Positions 43,654-52,623 are shown, counted from the stretch's first letter. The stretch: DNA of 64,000 bases from Streptomyces sp. M41(2017) (GCF_002078175.1 NZ_MWFK01000002.1:1984001-2048000), one strand, 5' to 3'. Program-made: numbers and translations. The notes: a model not told the origin generated them from the letters alone.

Positions 43654-44100
43654 ATGCAGACCTTACGGATCAAGGCATCCTCATCCGACACCGTGAAGGG
43701 GCTTCGGCAGCCCAGGGGAAGGGATCTGCCGGCGCTGCTCGCGGGCGGCGCGACCACGGTGGGGGCCGTGGGCGCGTTCCTCGCACTCGCCGACGCGAAC
43801 TCACCGCTGCGCGGGCCTTTCACGCTCTTCTTCCTGCTCGCCGCACCGTCGGCCTCGATCGGGGCCGCGCTGCGCGGACTCGACCCGTTCGGCCGCGTCC
43901 TCACGTCCGTCGCCGGCGCCGTCGTCCTGAACATGCTGGTGGCGCAGGGCATGCTCGCCGTGCACCGCTGGTCGGTCCCCGGCGGCATCGTCGCCGTGAC
44001 GGCGCTCAGTTCGCTGATTCTGCTGCTCACACTGGTGCGCCGACGGCGCACCCACGGACCCTCAAACGGATGGGGAAAATCCGTTCGAGGTACTGGGTAA
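43654..44100 (+). CDS. Small integral membrane protein with TTA codon
   Basis: 148 residues from the ATG at 43654 (MQTLRIKASSSDTV). Four hydrophobic helices: LPALLAGGATTVGAVGAFLAL, PFTLFFLLAAPSASIGAAL, VLTSVAGAVVLNMLVAQGML and IVAVTALSSLILLLTLV. Codon 4 is TTA (43663-43665), the rarest codon in Streptomyces, read by the bldA tRNA. No family assigned. It precedes the polysaccharide genes in the same direction, and the shared TTA usage suggests common developmental control. Confidence 0.78.
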   Translation: MQTLRIKASSSDTVKGLRQPRGRDLPALLAGGATTVGAVGAFLALADANSPLRGPFTLFFLLAAPSASIGAALRGLDPFGRVLTSVAGAVVLNMLVAQGMLAVHRWSVPGGIVAVTALSSLILLLTLVRRRRTHGPSNGWGKSVRGTG

Positions 44101-44139
44101 CGGTCAAACCAACAAAAAGGTGAGGCCTCGTTTCAGGTC

Positions 44140-44169
44140 TTGCCATACGTGCGCAATCGTCAATATCGT
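44140..44169 (+). promoter_or_regulatory. Promoter of the polysaccharide cluster
   Basis: TTGCCA (44140-44145), 18-bp spacer, TATCGT (44164-44169). Good match to the housekeeping consensus, about 295 bp before the first glycosyltransferase start. Confidence 0.55.
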
Positions 44170-44416
44170 CGTACATCTCACCCGCATCGGTCCATCATCA
44201 GCGGCTCCAGGGGAGGGCTCAGGACCGCGATGGAAGCCGGCGCGGGGCGCGGTTGGGGGGTGCCGTTCTCGGTGACCAGACGTATGCCGAGTCGGGCCGC
44301 GCAGCCTGCTCCTCAATGCGGAGCCGGCACGTTTTGCCAGCTCACCCGGCATGGACGGAGATCCATTCCGGCATGCCGTCAGTGAGTAACCCCCCTTTCG
44401 AACCGGACAAAGAGAC

Positions 44417-44440
44417 GGACCGCCCAGGGGCGGGCGGTCC
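44417..44440 (+). promoter_or_regulatory. 5'-leader hairpin before glycosyltransferase
   Basis: GGACCGCCC and GGGCGGTCC, perfect 9-bp arms, 6-nt loop, ending 23 nt before the ATG and just before the GAGAGGGA ribosome site. May stabilise the mRNA, attenuate it, or gate translation. Confidence 0.55.
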
Positions 44441-44463
44441 ACCGGACGAGAGGGACCAGACTC

Positions 44464-45282
44464 ATGAGCTCAGTCCTGCGCCCAGCCATCTCGGGCGACG
44501 ATCCGTTAGTGGCCGCGAACTACCGGCCGATCTCCTCTCACCTGGCCATCGCGCCACCGGTGAGTGTCGTGATTCCCGCCATGAATGAGGCGGAGAATCT
44601 CCCGTACGTCTTCAAGACGCTGCCGTCCTGGATCCACGAAGTGGTCCTCGTGGACGGCAACTCCACGGACGACACCGTCGAGGTCGCCCGTGAGCTGTGG
44701 CCGGACGTCAAGGTCGTCAAGCAGCTCGGCAGGGGCAAGGGCGACGCGCTGATCACCGGCTTCGCGGCGTGCACCGGCGACATCATCGTCATGGTCGACG
44801 CGGACGGCTCGGCCGACGGCCACGAGATCGTCTCGTACGTCTCCGCGCTGGTGTCCGGGGCGGACTTCGCCAAGGGCTCGCGGTTCGCCAACGGCGGCGG
44901 CACGTCCGACATGACGCCGATCCGCAAGCTCGGCAACCGTGTGCTCTGCGCGACCGTCAACGCCAAGTTCGGCGCCCGCTACACCGATCTCTGCTACGGC
45001 TACAACGCGTTCTGGCGGCACTGCCTCGACAAGATCGAACTCGACTGCACGGGCTTCGAGGTCGAGACCCTGATGAACATCCGGGTCGTCAAGGCCGGCC
45101 TCAAGGTGCAGGAGATACCCAGCCACGAGTACCTCCGCATCCACGGCGCGAGCAATCTGCGGGCCGTGCGGGACGGGATCCGGGTGCTCAAGGTGATCCT
45201 CAAGGAGCGGTCCAACCGGCGTGCGCTGCGCCGGACGCCGCACGCCCACCAGCTCGACTCCGGCCGGGGAGAGGTGTCTTGA
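44464..45282 (+). CDS. Family 2 glycosyltransferase (polyprenyl-phosphate sugar transferase-like), TTA codon
   Basis: 272 residues. GT-A fold: VSVVIPAMNEAENLPYVFKTLP, VLVDGNSTDDTVEVARELWP, GKGDALITGFAACTGDIIVMVDADGSADG (DxD) and AKGSRFANGGGTSDMTPIRKLGNRVL. This is the DPM1/GtrB-like layout, so it may load a sugar onto undecaprenyl phosphate, but it has no C-terminal membrane helices. Codon 15 is TTA (44506-44508), implying dependence on the bldA tRNA. Its TGA overlaps the TTG start of the next gene (TTGA). Confidence 0.9.
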   Translation: MSSVLRPAISGDDPLVAANYRPISSHLAIAPPVSVVIPAMNEAENLPYVFKTLPSWIHEVVLVDGNSTDDTVEVARELWPDVKVVKQLGRGKGDALITGFAACTGDIIVMVDADGSADGHEIVSYVSALVSGADFAKGSRFANGGGTSDMTPIRKLGNRVLCATVNAKFGARYTDLCYGYNAFWRHCLDKIELDCTGFEVETLMNIRVVKAGLKVQEIPSHEYLRIHGASNLRAVRDGIRVLKVILKERSNRRALRRTPHAHQLDSGRGEVS

Positions 45283-46292
45283 GCACGCGGGACATCTCCG
45301 TGGTGATCTGCGTGTACACCGAGGACCGCTGGGAGGACATCCTCGCGGCGGTCTCCTCGGTGCGCGCGCAGTCCCTGCCCGCCCTGGAGACACTGCTGGT
45401 CGTCGACCACAACACCGTTCTGCTGGAGCGGCTGGCCGGGGAGTACAGGAAGACCGAGGGCGTGCGGGTGCTCGCCAACGCGGGCCCCCGCGGTCTGTCC
45501 GCCGGCCGCAACACCGGGATCGCGGCCTCGCACGGCTGCGTCATCGCCTTCCTCGACGACGACGCCGTCGCCGAACGGGACTGGCTGCGGCATCTCGCCG
45601 AGGGCTACACCGACCCGCGGGTGATGGCCGTCGGCGGCCGTACGATGCCGGTCTGGGCGTCGGGCCGCCGGCCGGCCTGGTTCCCCGAGGAGTTCGACTG
45701 GGTGGTGGGCTGCACGTACAAGGGCCTGCCGGCGGGCCGGGTCCGGGTCCGCAACGTCCTCGGCGGCAACGCCTCCTTCCGCCGCACGGCGTTCGACGCG
45801 GCGGGCGGCTTCGCGACCGGGATCGGCCGCGACGGCGACAGACGTCCCCTGGGCTGCGAGGAGACGGAGCTGTGCATCCGGCTCACCCGCGCCCGGCCGG
45901 ACGCCGTCCTGCTGATCGACGATCGCGCGGTCATCCACCACCGGGTGCCCGCGGTCCGCGAGCGCTTCCGCTACTTCCGCACCCGGGCCTACGCCGAGGG
46001 TCTCTCCAAAGCCCTGGTCGCCCGAAGTGTGGGCGCCGGCAAGGGACTCGAATCGGAGCGTCGCTACAGCACCCGGGTCCTGCCCGTCGGGGTGCTGCGC
46101 GGGCTGCGGGACGCGGCCCTGGCCCGTCCCGGCGGCGCGGGCCGCGCCGGAGCCATCGTCGCCGGGGTACTGACGGCGGCCGGCGGGTATGTCGCGGGAA
46201 GCGTCCGGGCCCACCGGAGCGGCGCCGTGTTCTCGGTCGTCCCCGTCGCGGCGGTCGAGGTGGTCCCGGACGACGAGGGGGCGGCGGCATGA
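45279..46292 (+). CDS. Family 2 glycosyltransferase
   Basis: 337 residues from a TTG at 45279 with GGAGAGG upstream, overlapping the previous stop. GT-A motifs: DISVVICVYTEDRWEDILAAVSSVRAQSLP, GLSAGRNTGIAASHGCVIAFLDDDAVAERDWL (DDD) and NVLGGNASFRRTAFDAAGGF. GCEETELCIRL is the acceptor-side ED motif of rhamnosyl/galactosyl-type enzymes. The C-terminus carries a weak hydrophobic helix (AGAIVAGVLTAAGGYVAG). Ends in ATGA with the deacetylase gene. Second transferase of the cluster. Confidence 0.92.
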   Translation: MSTRDISVVICVYTEDRWEDILAAVSSVRAQSLPALETLLVVDHNTVLLERLAGEYRKTEGVRVLANAGPRGLSAGRNTGIAASHGCVIAFLDDDAVAERDWLRHLAEGYTDPRVMAVGGRTMPVWASGRRPAWFPEEFDWVVGCTYKGLPAGRVRVRNVLGGNASFRRTAFDAAGGFATGIGRDGDRRPLGCEETELCIRLTRARPDAVLLIDDRAVIHHRVPAVRERFRYFRTRAYAEGLSKALVARSVGAGKGLESERRYSTRVLPVGVLRGLRDAALARPGGAGRAGAIVAGVLTAAGGYVAGSVRAHRSGAVFSVVPVAAVEVVPDDEGAAA

Positions 46293-47086
46293 GCGGACCG
46301 GTACCGATCCTGATGTACCACTCGGTCGCTCGGACGCCGAACGCCGCGACCCGGGCGCTGTCCGTCGCGCCCGAGGCGTTCGCCGAGCAGATGGCACTGC
46401 TCGACGACCGCGGGTTCACCCCGGTCGGCACCGCCCGGCTGGCGGCGGCCTGGCGTTCGGGCGTCCCGCTGCCCGCACGCCCCGTCCTGATCACCTTCGA
46501 CGACGGCTACGAGGGCGTGCACCGGCACGCCCTGCCCGCCCTCGCCAAGTACGGCTTCGCGTCGACCCTCTTCGTGTCCACGGGGTGGATCAGAGGCGCG
46601 TACGACACCGGGGGCGGTCTCGACTCCATGCTCGACTGGGACCAGGTGCGCGCGCTCGCCGGGGAGCAGGTGGAGATCGGCGGGCACAGCCACACCCATC
46701 CGCAGCTCGACCAGATCACGGACGACACGCTCCGGTTCGAGCTGCTGCGCTGCCGGGAGATCATCGCGGGCGAACTGGGCGCTTTCCCGGCCTCGTTCGC
46801 GTACCCCTACGGCTACTCCAGCGCACGGGTGCGGCGTTCGGTGCGGGCGGCCGGGTTCACCCAGTCGCTCGCCGTCGGCAACGGCCTCGCCCGCCGCCGC
46901 CAGGGCCCCTACGCCCTGCAACGCGTCACCGTGCGCCGCACGACCGGTATCGAGGAGTTCGAGCGGCTGGTCGAAGGCCGTTCGATCGCCCGCACCTTCG
47001 CCCGGGACCGCGCCCTCACCAAGGGGTACGCCATGGTCCGAAGAGCACGACAGGTCCGCCGGAAGGCCATCCGTTCCCGTGTCTGA
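46289..47086 (+). CDS. Polysaccharide deacetylase (NodB domain)
   Basis: 265 residues; ATGA overlap with the preceding gene. CE4 motifs: VPILMYHSVA, motif 1 VLITFDDGYEG (catalytic Asp and metal Asp), motif 2 GGHSHTHPQLDQI (metal His pair), and ASFAYPYGYSSARV. It has no signal peptide, so it acts in the cytoplasm or as a peripheral protein, probably removing N-acetyl groups from a lipid-linked intermediate. A basic C-terminus (VRRARQVRRKAIRSRV) could bind the membrane. Its last 8 bases overlap the fusion gene. Confidence 0.9.
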   Translation: MSGPVPILMYHSVARTPNAATRALSVAPEAFAEQMALLDDRGFTPVGTARLAAAWRSGVPLPARPVLITFDDGYEGVHRHALPALAKYGFASTLFVSTGWIRGAYDTGGGLDSMLDWDQVRALAGEQVEIGGHSHTHPQLDQITDDTLRFELLRCREIIAGELGAFPASFAYPYGYSSARVRRSVRAAGFTQSLAVGNGLARRRQGPYALQRVTVRRTTGIEEFERLVEGRSIARTFARDRALTKGYAMVRRARQVRRKAIRSRV

Positions 47087-50000
47087 CACGACCACCACAG
47101 CCCAGGCCTCGACCACCGCGCCCGAGGCCCGCGAGCAGCGTCCGGCCCGCCGTCTCCGTCTGCCCGGCACCGGCCGCACGGGCGGAGGCGGCAGTCCGCT
47201 GTTCCGCAACGCCTACGCGCTGATGCTCAACACCGGGATCTCCGCGGTGCTGGGCCTCGGGTACTGGCTGATCGCCGCCCGGTACTACACCGAGTCGGCC
47301 GTCGGCCAGGGCTCCGCCGCCATCGCCGCGATGAAGCTCCTCGCGGGTGTCACCGCGGTGACACTGACCGGCGCCCTCGCCCGCTTCATCCCCGTCGCGG
47401 GACGCGCCACCGCCCGCCTCATCTTCCGTACGTACGCGGGCAGTTCGATGGTCGTGGCGGTCGCCGCCGGGATCTTCCTGCTCACCCTGAACCTGTGGGG
47501 GCCGTCGTACCGCTTCCTGCACGGGCCGCTGCACGGCACGTTCTTCGTGCTGGCGGTGGTCGCCTGGTCGTTGCTGACGCTCCAGGACGGGGTGCTGACG
47601 GGGCTGCGCAGCGCGCTGTGGGTGCCGGTGGGCAACACCGTCTTCTCCGCGGTGAAGCTGGCCCTGCTCATCGGTCTCGCCGCAGCGATCCCGACCTCGG
47701 GCGTCTTCGTCTCCTGGGTCGCCGCGATCGCCCTGTCGGTGGTGCCGCTCGGAATCCTGGTGTTCCGCCGGCTGGTGCCCCGGCACGTGAAGGCGACGGA
47801 GACCCGCACCGAGCCGCCCACCCTGAAGGAGATCGGGCGGTTCCTGGCCGGTGACTACACCGGGTCGCTGTTCTCGCTCGCGGTCGTCTACCTCGTGCCG
47901 GTGATCGTGGCCTCGCAGGTCAGTTCCACCGACAACGCGTACTTCTACATCACCACGACCATAGGCGGCACGGTCAACCTGCTCGCCATCAACATGGGCG
48001 CCTCGCTGACGGTGGAGGGGTCGCACGATCCGGCGCGGCTGGCCGCCAACACGCGGGCCGCGCTCAAACGCATGGCCCGGATCATGCTGCCGGTGTGCGG
48101 CCTGCTGTTCCTCGGTGCGCCGTACATTCTGCACGTCTTCGGCGCCGGGTACGCGCACGCGGCGACGCCGCTGCTGCGCTGGTTCGCCGTCGGCGCGCTG
48201 CTGCGGGTGGTCATGGAGACCTACTTCGCCGTGCTGCGCGCACAGAGCCGTACATCCGGACTGGCCTATCTCCAAGGCCTGTTGTGTCTGCTGGTGCTCG
48301 GCCTCACGGTGATCCTGCTGCCCCGCATGGGGCTGACGGGCGCGGGGGTCGCGGAGATCTCCAGCCTCGCCGTGATCGTGACGATCGCGGCACCCAGGCT
48401 GTTCCGGATCGTGCGGACCGCGCCGCCCGTCGCCCCGCCGGCGGACGCGGCACCGGACGGGGACCTCGCCGACCTGGGACCGCGCGACGCCGTCCCGTCG
48501 CACGATCCGAAGCGTGGCCCGGTCCGGGCGCTCGACTCGGACACCCTGGCCCTGCGCCTGCACATCGACCTCGACCACCTGGAACGCCGTCCGGACGTGC
48601 GCCCCGGGCCGGGCACGCCGCCGACCGGCACCCCCTCGGCGCGCACCGGGACGGGCGCGGAGCGCCGCCCCGCCTGGGCGCGGCGGCAGCCGTCCGTGGG
48701 GCTGCCCGTGGAGGCGCGCGAGCCGGGTTCGGAGGCATCGTTGGGTCCGGTGGAGGTGCCGGAGGTCGACGCCCCGTTCGACACGGAGGGGCCCGACGGC
48801 GGGGGGTCCGACGTGCGGACCGCCTCGGCGGAGGTCGCGTCGGCGGAACCGGTCGCGGCGGCCGGGACGGCGGAGGACCGGGAACCACCGGACGTGCCTC
48901 CCCCGTCCTGGCGTGAGCGCGTCCGGCGCCCGTCGCGACCCGGTGTCGTCCTCGGCTTCCTGCTGGTCTCGGCGCTCCTGCTCTACTGGGTCCCCGCGGT
49001 CGGCCTCGACGACGCGTCGCTCGCGGACATGGGCGGCCTGGGATTGATCTCGGTGCTCCCGCTGCCGACGCTGATCGGCGCGGCCCTGCTGGTCACGGTG
49101 TTCAGCTCGCTGCTCTGGATGAAACGCGAGCACCGGGGGCTGCTGCTGGTCACGCTGCTCGCCACCGTGGTGTCGCTGCACGCGCTCCCGGCGGTCATCG
49201 AGACCGAGCCGCGGTTCGCGACCGCCTGGCAGCACCTCGGCTTCCTCGACTACATCGACCGCACCGGGTCCGCCGTGCCGGACCTGGACGCCCGCTGGAG
49301 CTGGCCGGGCTTCTTCGCGGTGGCCGCGTTCGCCGCGAAGGCGTGCGGGGTCTCCGATCTGTCCGAGGTCATCCGCTGGTGGCCGACGGCCGTCCAACTC
49401 CTCTACCTGGCACCGATGTTCCTGCTGGTCCGGTCGATGCGGGCCGGCTGGCGCGCCAAGTGGACGGGGATCTGGTTCTTCACGCTGTGCGGCTGGGTCG
49501 GCCAGGACTACTTCTCACCGCAGGGCTTCACCTACCTGCTGTACCTGGTGTTCGTGGCGATCCTGCTCGTGTGGTTCCGGGCGCCGCGGGTGCTGTGGAC
49601 GAAGCGGCGGCCGGGCGAGGCGGAGGTCGAGCCGACGGACCGGCGGCAGCGGGCCGTGCTCCTGATGGTGCTGATCGGGCTGTTCGCGGCCACCGTGCCG
49701 GCGCATCAGCTCACCCCGTTCGTCATGCTGGGCGTTCTCGCGGTCCTCGTCCTCGTCGGCCGCTCCGAACTGCGCGGTCTGCCCATCCTGTTCGCCGTGC
49801 TGGTCGCCGCCTGGGTCGGGTTCATGGCCGAGCCGTACTGGTCGGGCCACTTCGACGACCTGTTCGGCGGGGTCGGGGGCGTCGGCAGCAATGTGTCGAC
49901 GTCGGTCTCCGGCCGTATCCAGGGCGGCAGTTCGACGCACAAGCTCGTGCTGTACACCCGGGTCCTGCTCGCCGGCGGCATGATGGCCTTCGCCTGCTGG

Positions 50001-50939
50001 GGCTGGTGGCGGCGGCGTGAGCACCGGTACCGCGAGCGGTCCCTGCTCGTCCTGACCTTCGTCCCGTTCCTCGGCTTCGGCATGCAGTCCTACGGCGGTG
50101 AGATGGCGCTGCGCGTCTTCATGTTCGCCGTGCCGGGTGCCGCGCTGCTCGCCGGACTGGCCCTCTTCCCGCGCACCGGGATCACCGCGAAGGAACGGGA
50201 GAAGGACCGGCTGAGTCTCGCCCCGGTCGCCGCGCTGATGGCGGGCCTGCTCCTCATGGGCGGGTTCCTGGTGGCCCGTTGGGGCAACGAGTCGTTCGAG
50301 CGGATCCGGCCGGGCGAGGTCACGGCCATGGACTACGTGTACGCGCACGACGATCCGACGGCCCGGCTGCTGTGGCTGAGCAACGACACGGTCGACAACG
50401 TGACACCCGCCATGCCCTGGGGCGCCAAGGACATGGAGAAGGTGCAGTACGTCCCCACGCTCGCGCCCGCCGACCCGGTGCTGGTGTCCGGGCTCGTCAA
50501 GGCGCTCAAGGACGCGGGGCCGAACTCGTATCTGATGATCAACCGCAGTCAGGTGGTCTACCTGCAGCTGGACGTGGGCTACTCGGCGACGTGGGAGACG
50601 CGGCTGATCACCCATCTCGACGAACGGCCGGAGCTGAGGAAGGTCCTGGTCAACGACGACGTGACGATGTACGCGCTGCGTGTACGGCCGGAGGGCACGG
50701 TCCCGCGGGCCGAGCCGGGGCCGATCGGACCGCAGGTGACGTGGACGCCGTGGTCGGTCGTCGGCGGTCTCTCCGCGATCGCCCTCGTCGTGCTGCTGAC
50801 GGCACGGGAGGTCGTACGGGTGGCGGTGCGGCCCGGCGTGCGGCAACTGCGGTGGGTGCAGAGCAGCTTCTGGTTCTCCCTGCCCCTGCTGGCGGTCCTG
50901 CTGGCCTCGCTGGTGCAGCGATTCCTGACGATGAAGTAG
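47079..50939 (+). CDS. Fused polysaccharide flippase and polymerase/glycosyltransferase-like membrane protein
   Basis: 1286 residues from the GTG at 47079. Residues about 42-440 are a Wzx/MATE-like flippase with 12-14 helices (NAYALMLNTGISAVLGLGYWLIAARYYT, VGQGSAAIAAMKLLAGVTAVTL, YFYITTTIGGTVNLLAINMGASL). A 170-residue Pro/Ala/acidic linker follows (about 447-618). Residues 620-1286 form a second polytopic part of 10-12 helices (VVLGFLLVSALLLYW, FFTLCGWVGQDYFSPQGFTYLLYLVF, TVPAHQLTPFVMLGVLAVLVL). A large soluble loop (WLSNDTVDNVTPAMPWGAKD) lies between its last helices, as in membrane glycosyltransferases or polymerases. It would couple export of a lipid-linked repeat to its assembly. Confidence 0.85.
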   Translation: MSDTTTTAQASTTAPEAREQRPARRLRLPGTGRTGGGGSPLFRNAYALMLNTGISAVLGLGYWLIAARYYTESAVGQGSAAIAAMKLLAGVTAVTLTGALARFIPVAGRATARLIFRTYAGSSMVVAVAAGIFLLTLNLWGPSYRFLHGPLHGTFFVLAVVAWSLLTLQDGVLTGLRSALWVPVGNTVFSAVKLALLIGLAAAIPTSGVFVSWVAAIALSVVPLGILVFRRLVPRHVKATETRTEPPTLKEIGRFLAGDYTGSLFSLAVVYLVPVIVASQVSSTDNAYFYITTTIGGTVNLLAINMGASLTVEGSHDPARLAANTRAALKRMARIMLPVCGLLFLGAPYILHVFGAGYAHAATPLLRWFAVGALLRVVMETYFAVLRAQSRTSGLAYLQGLLCLLVLGLTVILLPRMGLTGAGVAEISSLAVIVTIAAPRLFRIVRTAPPVAPPADAAPDGDLADLGPRDAVPSHDPKRGPVRALDSDTLALRLHIDLDHLERRPDVRPGPGTPPTGTPSARTGTGAERRPAWARRQPSVGLPVEAREPGSEASLGPVEVPEVDAPFDTEGPDGGGSDVRTASAEVASAEPVAAAGTAEDREPPDVPPPSWRERVRRPSRPGVVLGFLLVSALLLYWVPAVGLDDASLADMGGLGLISVLPLPTLIGAALLVTVFSSLLWMKREHRGLLLVTLLATVVSLHALPAVIETEPRFATAWQHLGFLDYIDRTGSAVPDLDARWSWPGFFAVAAFAAKACGVSDLSEVIRWWPTAVQLLYLAPMFLLVRSMRAGWRAKWTGIWFFTLCGWVGQDYFSPQGFTYLLYLVFVAILLVWFRAPRVLWTKRRPGEAEVEPTDRRQRAVLLMVLIGLFAATVPAHQLTPFVMLGVLAVLVLVGRSELRGLPILFAVLVAAWVGFMAEPYWSGHFDDLFGGVGGVGSNVSTSVSGRIQGGSSTHKLVLYTRVLLAGGMMAFACWGWWRRREHRYRERSLLVLTFVPFLGFGMQSYGGEMALRVFMFAVPGAALLAGLALFPRTGITAKEREKDRLSLAPVAALMAGLLLMGGFLVARWGNESFERIRPGEVTAMDYVYAHDDPTARLLWLSNDTVDNVTPAMPWGAKDMEKVQYVPTLAPADPVLVSGLVKALKDAGPNSYLMINRSQVVYLQLDVGYSATWETRLITHLDERPELRKVLVNDDVTMYALRVRPEGTVPRAEPGPIGPQVTWTPWSVVGGLSAIALVVLLTAREVVRVAVRPGVRQLRWVQSSFWFSLPLLAVLLASLVQRFLTMK

Positions 50940-50964
50940 CGGCCCCGGAGCGGTGCGTGCGGCC

Positions 50965-51000
50965 GAAGTGGCCGGGCCGGTACGCCGGCCCGGCCACTTC
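50965..51000. terminator. Bidirectional terminator, 16-bp arms
   Basis: GAAGTGGCCGGGCCGG, loop TACG, and the exact inverse 16-mer at 50985-51000. Separates the polysaccharide cluster from the convergent glycoside hydrolase. Confidence 0.85.
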
Positions 51001-51030
51001 CTCGGGTCCGGGTGCCGTCGGCCCGCGCGG

Positions 51031-52461
51031 TCAGCGGCTGAGCCACTTCACCGCGTACGCGCCCAGTTCGAACCGCTTCCCGTCGACCTTGGCGCTGATC
51101 GACCGGTCCCGCGTGTTCACGACGAGGACGGTCCGGTCGGTGGCGAGGACCCGCACGTTCGGCACGTCGTCCGCGGCGACGGACACCTTCGCGTAGGCCG
51201 TGCCCGGCGGGAACGCCTTGCCGAAACGGGAGATCAGGTCGTACATGGGCAGGTCCCGGCCGCCACCGGCGGTGCCGGTCGGGGTCCAGAGGCAGCCGGG
51301 GCAGCCGGCGCCCTTCTCCTTCTCCGGGTTCCAGTAGAAGCCGGAGGAGGCCCCGCCCCGCACCATCGCGATCATGCCGCTCGCCTGGACCGCGACGCGG
51401 CGGGTCTCGGACCAGCCCTTGCGCTCGTCCGTGGAGTCGGCCGGTTCGACGTAGTACTCGGCCCACCACAGCGGCAGGCCGTGCGTCTGCCCGCGCAGCC
51501 ATCTGCCGACGGCCGTGAACTTGTCGGTGGCCGCGAACTCGTCGGGCAGCGTCTCGTCGTCGTTGGTGTAGCTGGAGCCGTCCACGACGACGAAGTCGGC
51601 GCCCGCCTTGTGCTCGTTCCAGTAGGTGAAGGCGTCGAGGACCCGCTGGTCCATCGCGCCCCACGGTCCCTTCACCGTCGTGGACGCGTCCTGCGTCTGG
51701 CGCGGGTCGAAGCTGTCCATCACGAGGTAGGGGCCGCCCACCATGATGTCCTTGTCCACCTTCTTCAGCGCCTTGTAGACCAGGTTGTAGAGCTTGGTGT
51801 AGCCCTCGTAGTCCCAGCGGCCCTCACGGTCGTTCCAGAAGCCCTTGAACTCGTTCCAGACGATGAAGTGGCGTACGTCGGGGTAGCGGCGGGCGACCGT
51901 CGCGGCGAGCGCGGCGAAGTCCGCGAAGTGCGACGGCTCCGGGGCCGTCTCCAGGGAGGCCTGGCTCCAGTTCGTGCGGTCCGCGCCGGCCTCGCCGCCC
52001 TTCATCCAGTCCGGGGAGCAGCACAGCGTCACGACCGGGGTGCCGCCGGACCTGCGGACGAAGTCGACGCGGCTGTCCATCTCGGAGAAGTCGTAACGTC
52101 CCTTGGACGGTTCGGGGTTGCCCGCACCCCAGCCCATGATGTGCTGGTTCTGCGGCAGCGACACCTCGTCACGGCCCAGCAGTCCCTCGACCCGCTCGGT
52201 GGCCGCGTCGTCGCCCTCGTCGGCGCTGTACTGGGTGTGGGTGAACCCCCAGCCCACGTCGGGGCGGGGCGTCTGCGGCGGGGTGACCGGCGTGCCGTGC
52301 ACCTTGTCCCCGTCGCGGGTGGTGCCCGCGGTGCTCCCGCCGTCCCCCGGCAGGGTGTTGAGCAGTGTCACGACCAGGGCGAGTACGGCCGCGCCCACGC
52401 CGAGCAGCGCGGTCAGGCGCCACCGTCGTTCCCCCGAATTCCACCCATGACGTCCCATCAT
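51031..52461 (-). CDS. Membrane-anchored glycoside hydrolase (GH39-like clan A)
   Basis: 476 residues from the ATG at 52461. No ribosome site; TACTGT (a -10 box) ends six bases upstream, so it is probably leaderless. One N-terminal membrane helix (LTALLGVGAAVLALVVTLLNTL) leaves the enzyme outside. TIM-barrel motifs: VGWGFTHTQYSADEG, GGTPVVTLCCSPDWMKGG, acid/base Glu in HFIVWNEFKGFWND, and nucleophile candidate Glu in LPLWWAEYYVEP. Resembles xylosidase/iduronidase-type GH39. Convergent with the polysaccharide cluster, it may trim or release the polymer. Confidence 0.85.
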   Translation of the reverse strand: MMGRHGWNSGERRWRLTALLGVGAAVLALVVTLLNTLPGDGGSTAGTTRDGDKVHGTPVTPPQTPRPDVGWGFTHTQYSADEGDDAATERVEGLLGRDEVSLPQNQHIMGWGAGNPEPSKGRYDFSEMDSRVDFVRRSGGTPVVTLCCSPDWMKGGEAGADRTNWSQASLETAPEPSHFADFAALAATVARRYPDVRHFIVWNEFKGFWNDREGRWDYEGYTKLYNLVYKALKKVDKDIMVGGPYLVMDSFDPRQTQDASTTVKGPWGAMDQRVLDAFTYWNEHKAGADFVVVDGSSYTNDDETLPDEFAATDKFTAVGRWLRGQTHGLPLWWAEYYVEPADSTDERKGWSETRRVAVQASGMIAMVRGGASSGFYWNPEKEKGAGCPGCLWTPTGTAGGGRDLPMYDLISRFGKAFPPGTAYAKVSVAADDVPNVRVLATDRTVLVVNTRDRSISAKVDGKRFELGAYAVKWLSR

Positions 52462-52623
52462 GGGCAACAGTAACGGGGGGAATCGGGCGCGCGACAGGTC
52501 TGTCGTCGTACAGCCCTGTAACAGGATGGAAGGGATACACCGGAAGAGCGGGACCCACGCGACACACGCGACGCACTGCGGAAACCGGGTGCATGGGACG
52601 CCCGGGTGACGGATCATGGCGGC

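Larger units (their letters stand above)
44101..44463. other. 363-bp region containing promoter and long leader of the polysaccharide cluster
   Basis: Less GC-rich at its start (AACAAAAAGG). Holds a promoter at 44140-44169, then about 288 nt of untranslated leader with a hairpin just before the first glycosyltransferase. Short open frames here have no ribosome site or coding character. I could not match the leader to a known riboswitch. Confidence 0.55.

Noticed and set aside
44140..44385. Small plus-strand frame of 81 codons in the polysaccharide leader
   Set aside because: Starts within the promoter, lacks a ribosome site, and has no GC-position bias expected of Streptomyces genes.
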